Positions 63,940 through 64,000 of a stretch of 64,000 bases of DNA are shown one piece after another. Under the pieces are notes generated by a model, which saw only the letters and a program-made list of their open reading frames with translations, did not search any database and was not told where the DNA came from. The stretch covers positions 4,593,501 through 4,657,500 of the forward strand of contig CP047152.1 of NCBI GenBank assembly GCA_041879295.1, in the 5' to 3' direction. The translations under genes and the position numbers were made by a program. Position 1 is the first letter of the stretch; every line of letters starts with the position of its first letter. Source of the stretch: Pseudomonas putida. GTDB taxonomy: Bacteria > Pseudomonadota > Gammaproteobacteria > Pseudomonadales > Pseudomonadaceae.

Positions 63940-64000
63940 TCAGGTTGCGTCGGAGTGGCTGACCAGCCCCTTGACGACCACACCCACGGTCGCCAGCGCC
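63940..64000 (-). CDS. pcaK: 4-hydroxybenzoate/protocatechuate transporter PcaK, C-terminal end
   Basis: Only the last 19 codons are in the window; the gene runs off the right edge. The translation ends LATVGVVVKGLVSHSDAT, close to the C-terminus of P. putida PcaK (an MFS transporter and chemoreceptor for 4-hydroxybenzoate). The order pcaK-pcaF-pcaT-pcaB-pcaD-pcaC agrees. Confidence 0.8.
   Translation of the reverse strand, partial: ALATVGVVVKGLVSHSDAT

Overview
The window is a chromosomal segment from a fluorescent pseudomonad, almost certainly the Pseudomonas putida group. This rests on GC-rich codon use, P. putida-type genes in syntenic blocks (algU-mucA-mucB-mucD-lepA, phaG, the ttgR/ttgABC efflux locus, the pcaKFTBDC operon) and many short REP hairpins built on a GCGGG...CCCGC core.

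Layout. 1-4233 is the envelope-stress sigma factor operon algU-mucA-mucB followed by mucD and the start of lepA, all on the minus strand; mucC is absent. 4669-9024 carries nadB, the ygfX-sdhE pair, ygfZ and an HDOD protein. 9088-16741 is a tricarboxylate uptake locus: divergent tctDE regulators, an OprD-type porin, tctCBA and an AbrB-family membrane protein. 16832-23561 holds housekeeping and signalling genes (a 5'-nucleotidase, ung, a 3-hydroxyisobutyryl-CoA hydrolase-like protein, a lipoprotein, a diguanylate cyclase, rsuA). 23906-28117 contains phaG, tRNA-Gly(CCC), a SulP transporter and a DUF4917 protein.

28120-31070 is a foreign-looking, AT-rich island. It contains a decayed DNA-binding gene interrupted by a 147-bp nested-palindrome element. 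Next comes a homospermidine synthase gene with most of its middle deleted, then an intact ferritin-like diiron protein with acyl-ACP-desaturase spacing of its ligands, and an EamA exporter translationally coupled to it. This is the best candidate for an undescribed system.

31123-40309 returns to core genes: a methyltransferase, a TPM-domain protein, bglX, and a DctB/DctD-like (MifS/MifR-type) two-component system next to an alpha-ketoglutarate permease that has a clear sigma-54 promoter. 40610-47253 mixes a secreted 13-residue tandem-repeat protein, small oxidoreductases, an AraC regulator behind a perfect 25-bp inverted repeat, an AruI-like thiamine-diphosphate enzyme with a LysR regulator, and an oxaloacetate decarboxylase. 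47636-55856 is multidrug efflux (an EmrB/QacA-type pump, then ttgR and ttgABC with the TtgR operator). 56262-64000 has an OprD-family porin, an Mpo1-like protein, and the beta-ketoadipate operon pcaKFTBDC on the minus strand with its PcaR operator.

Functionally the window links carbon acquisition (tricarboxylates, alpha-ketoglutarate, aromatic catabolites), each with its own regulator and promoter architecture, with envelope stress response and solvent/antibiotic efflux. Family assignments come from reading the translated sequences; no database search was run.
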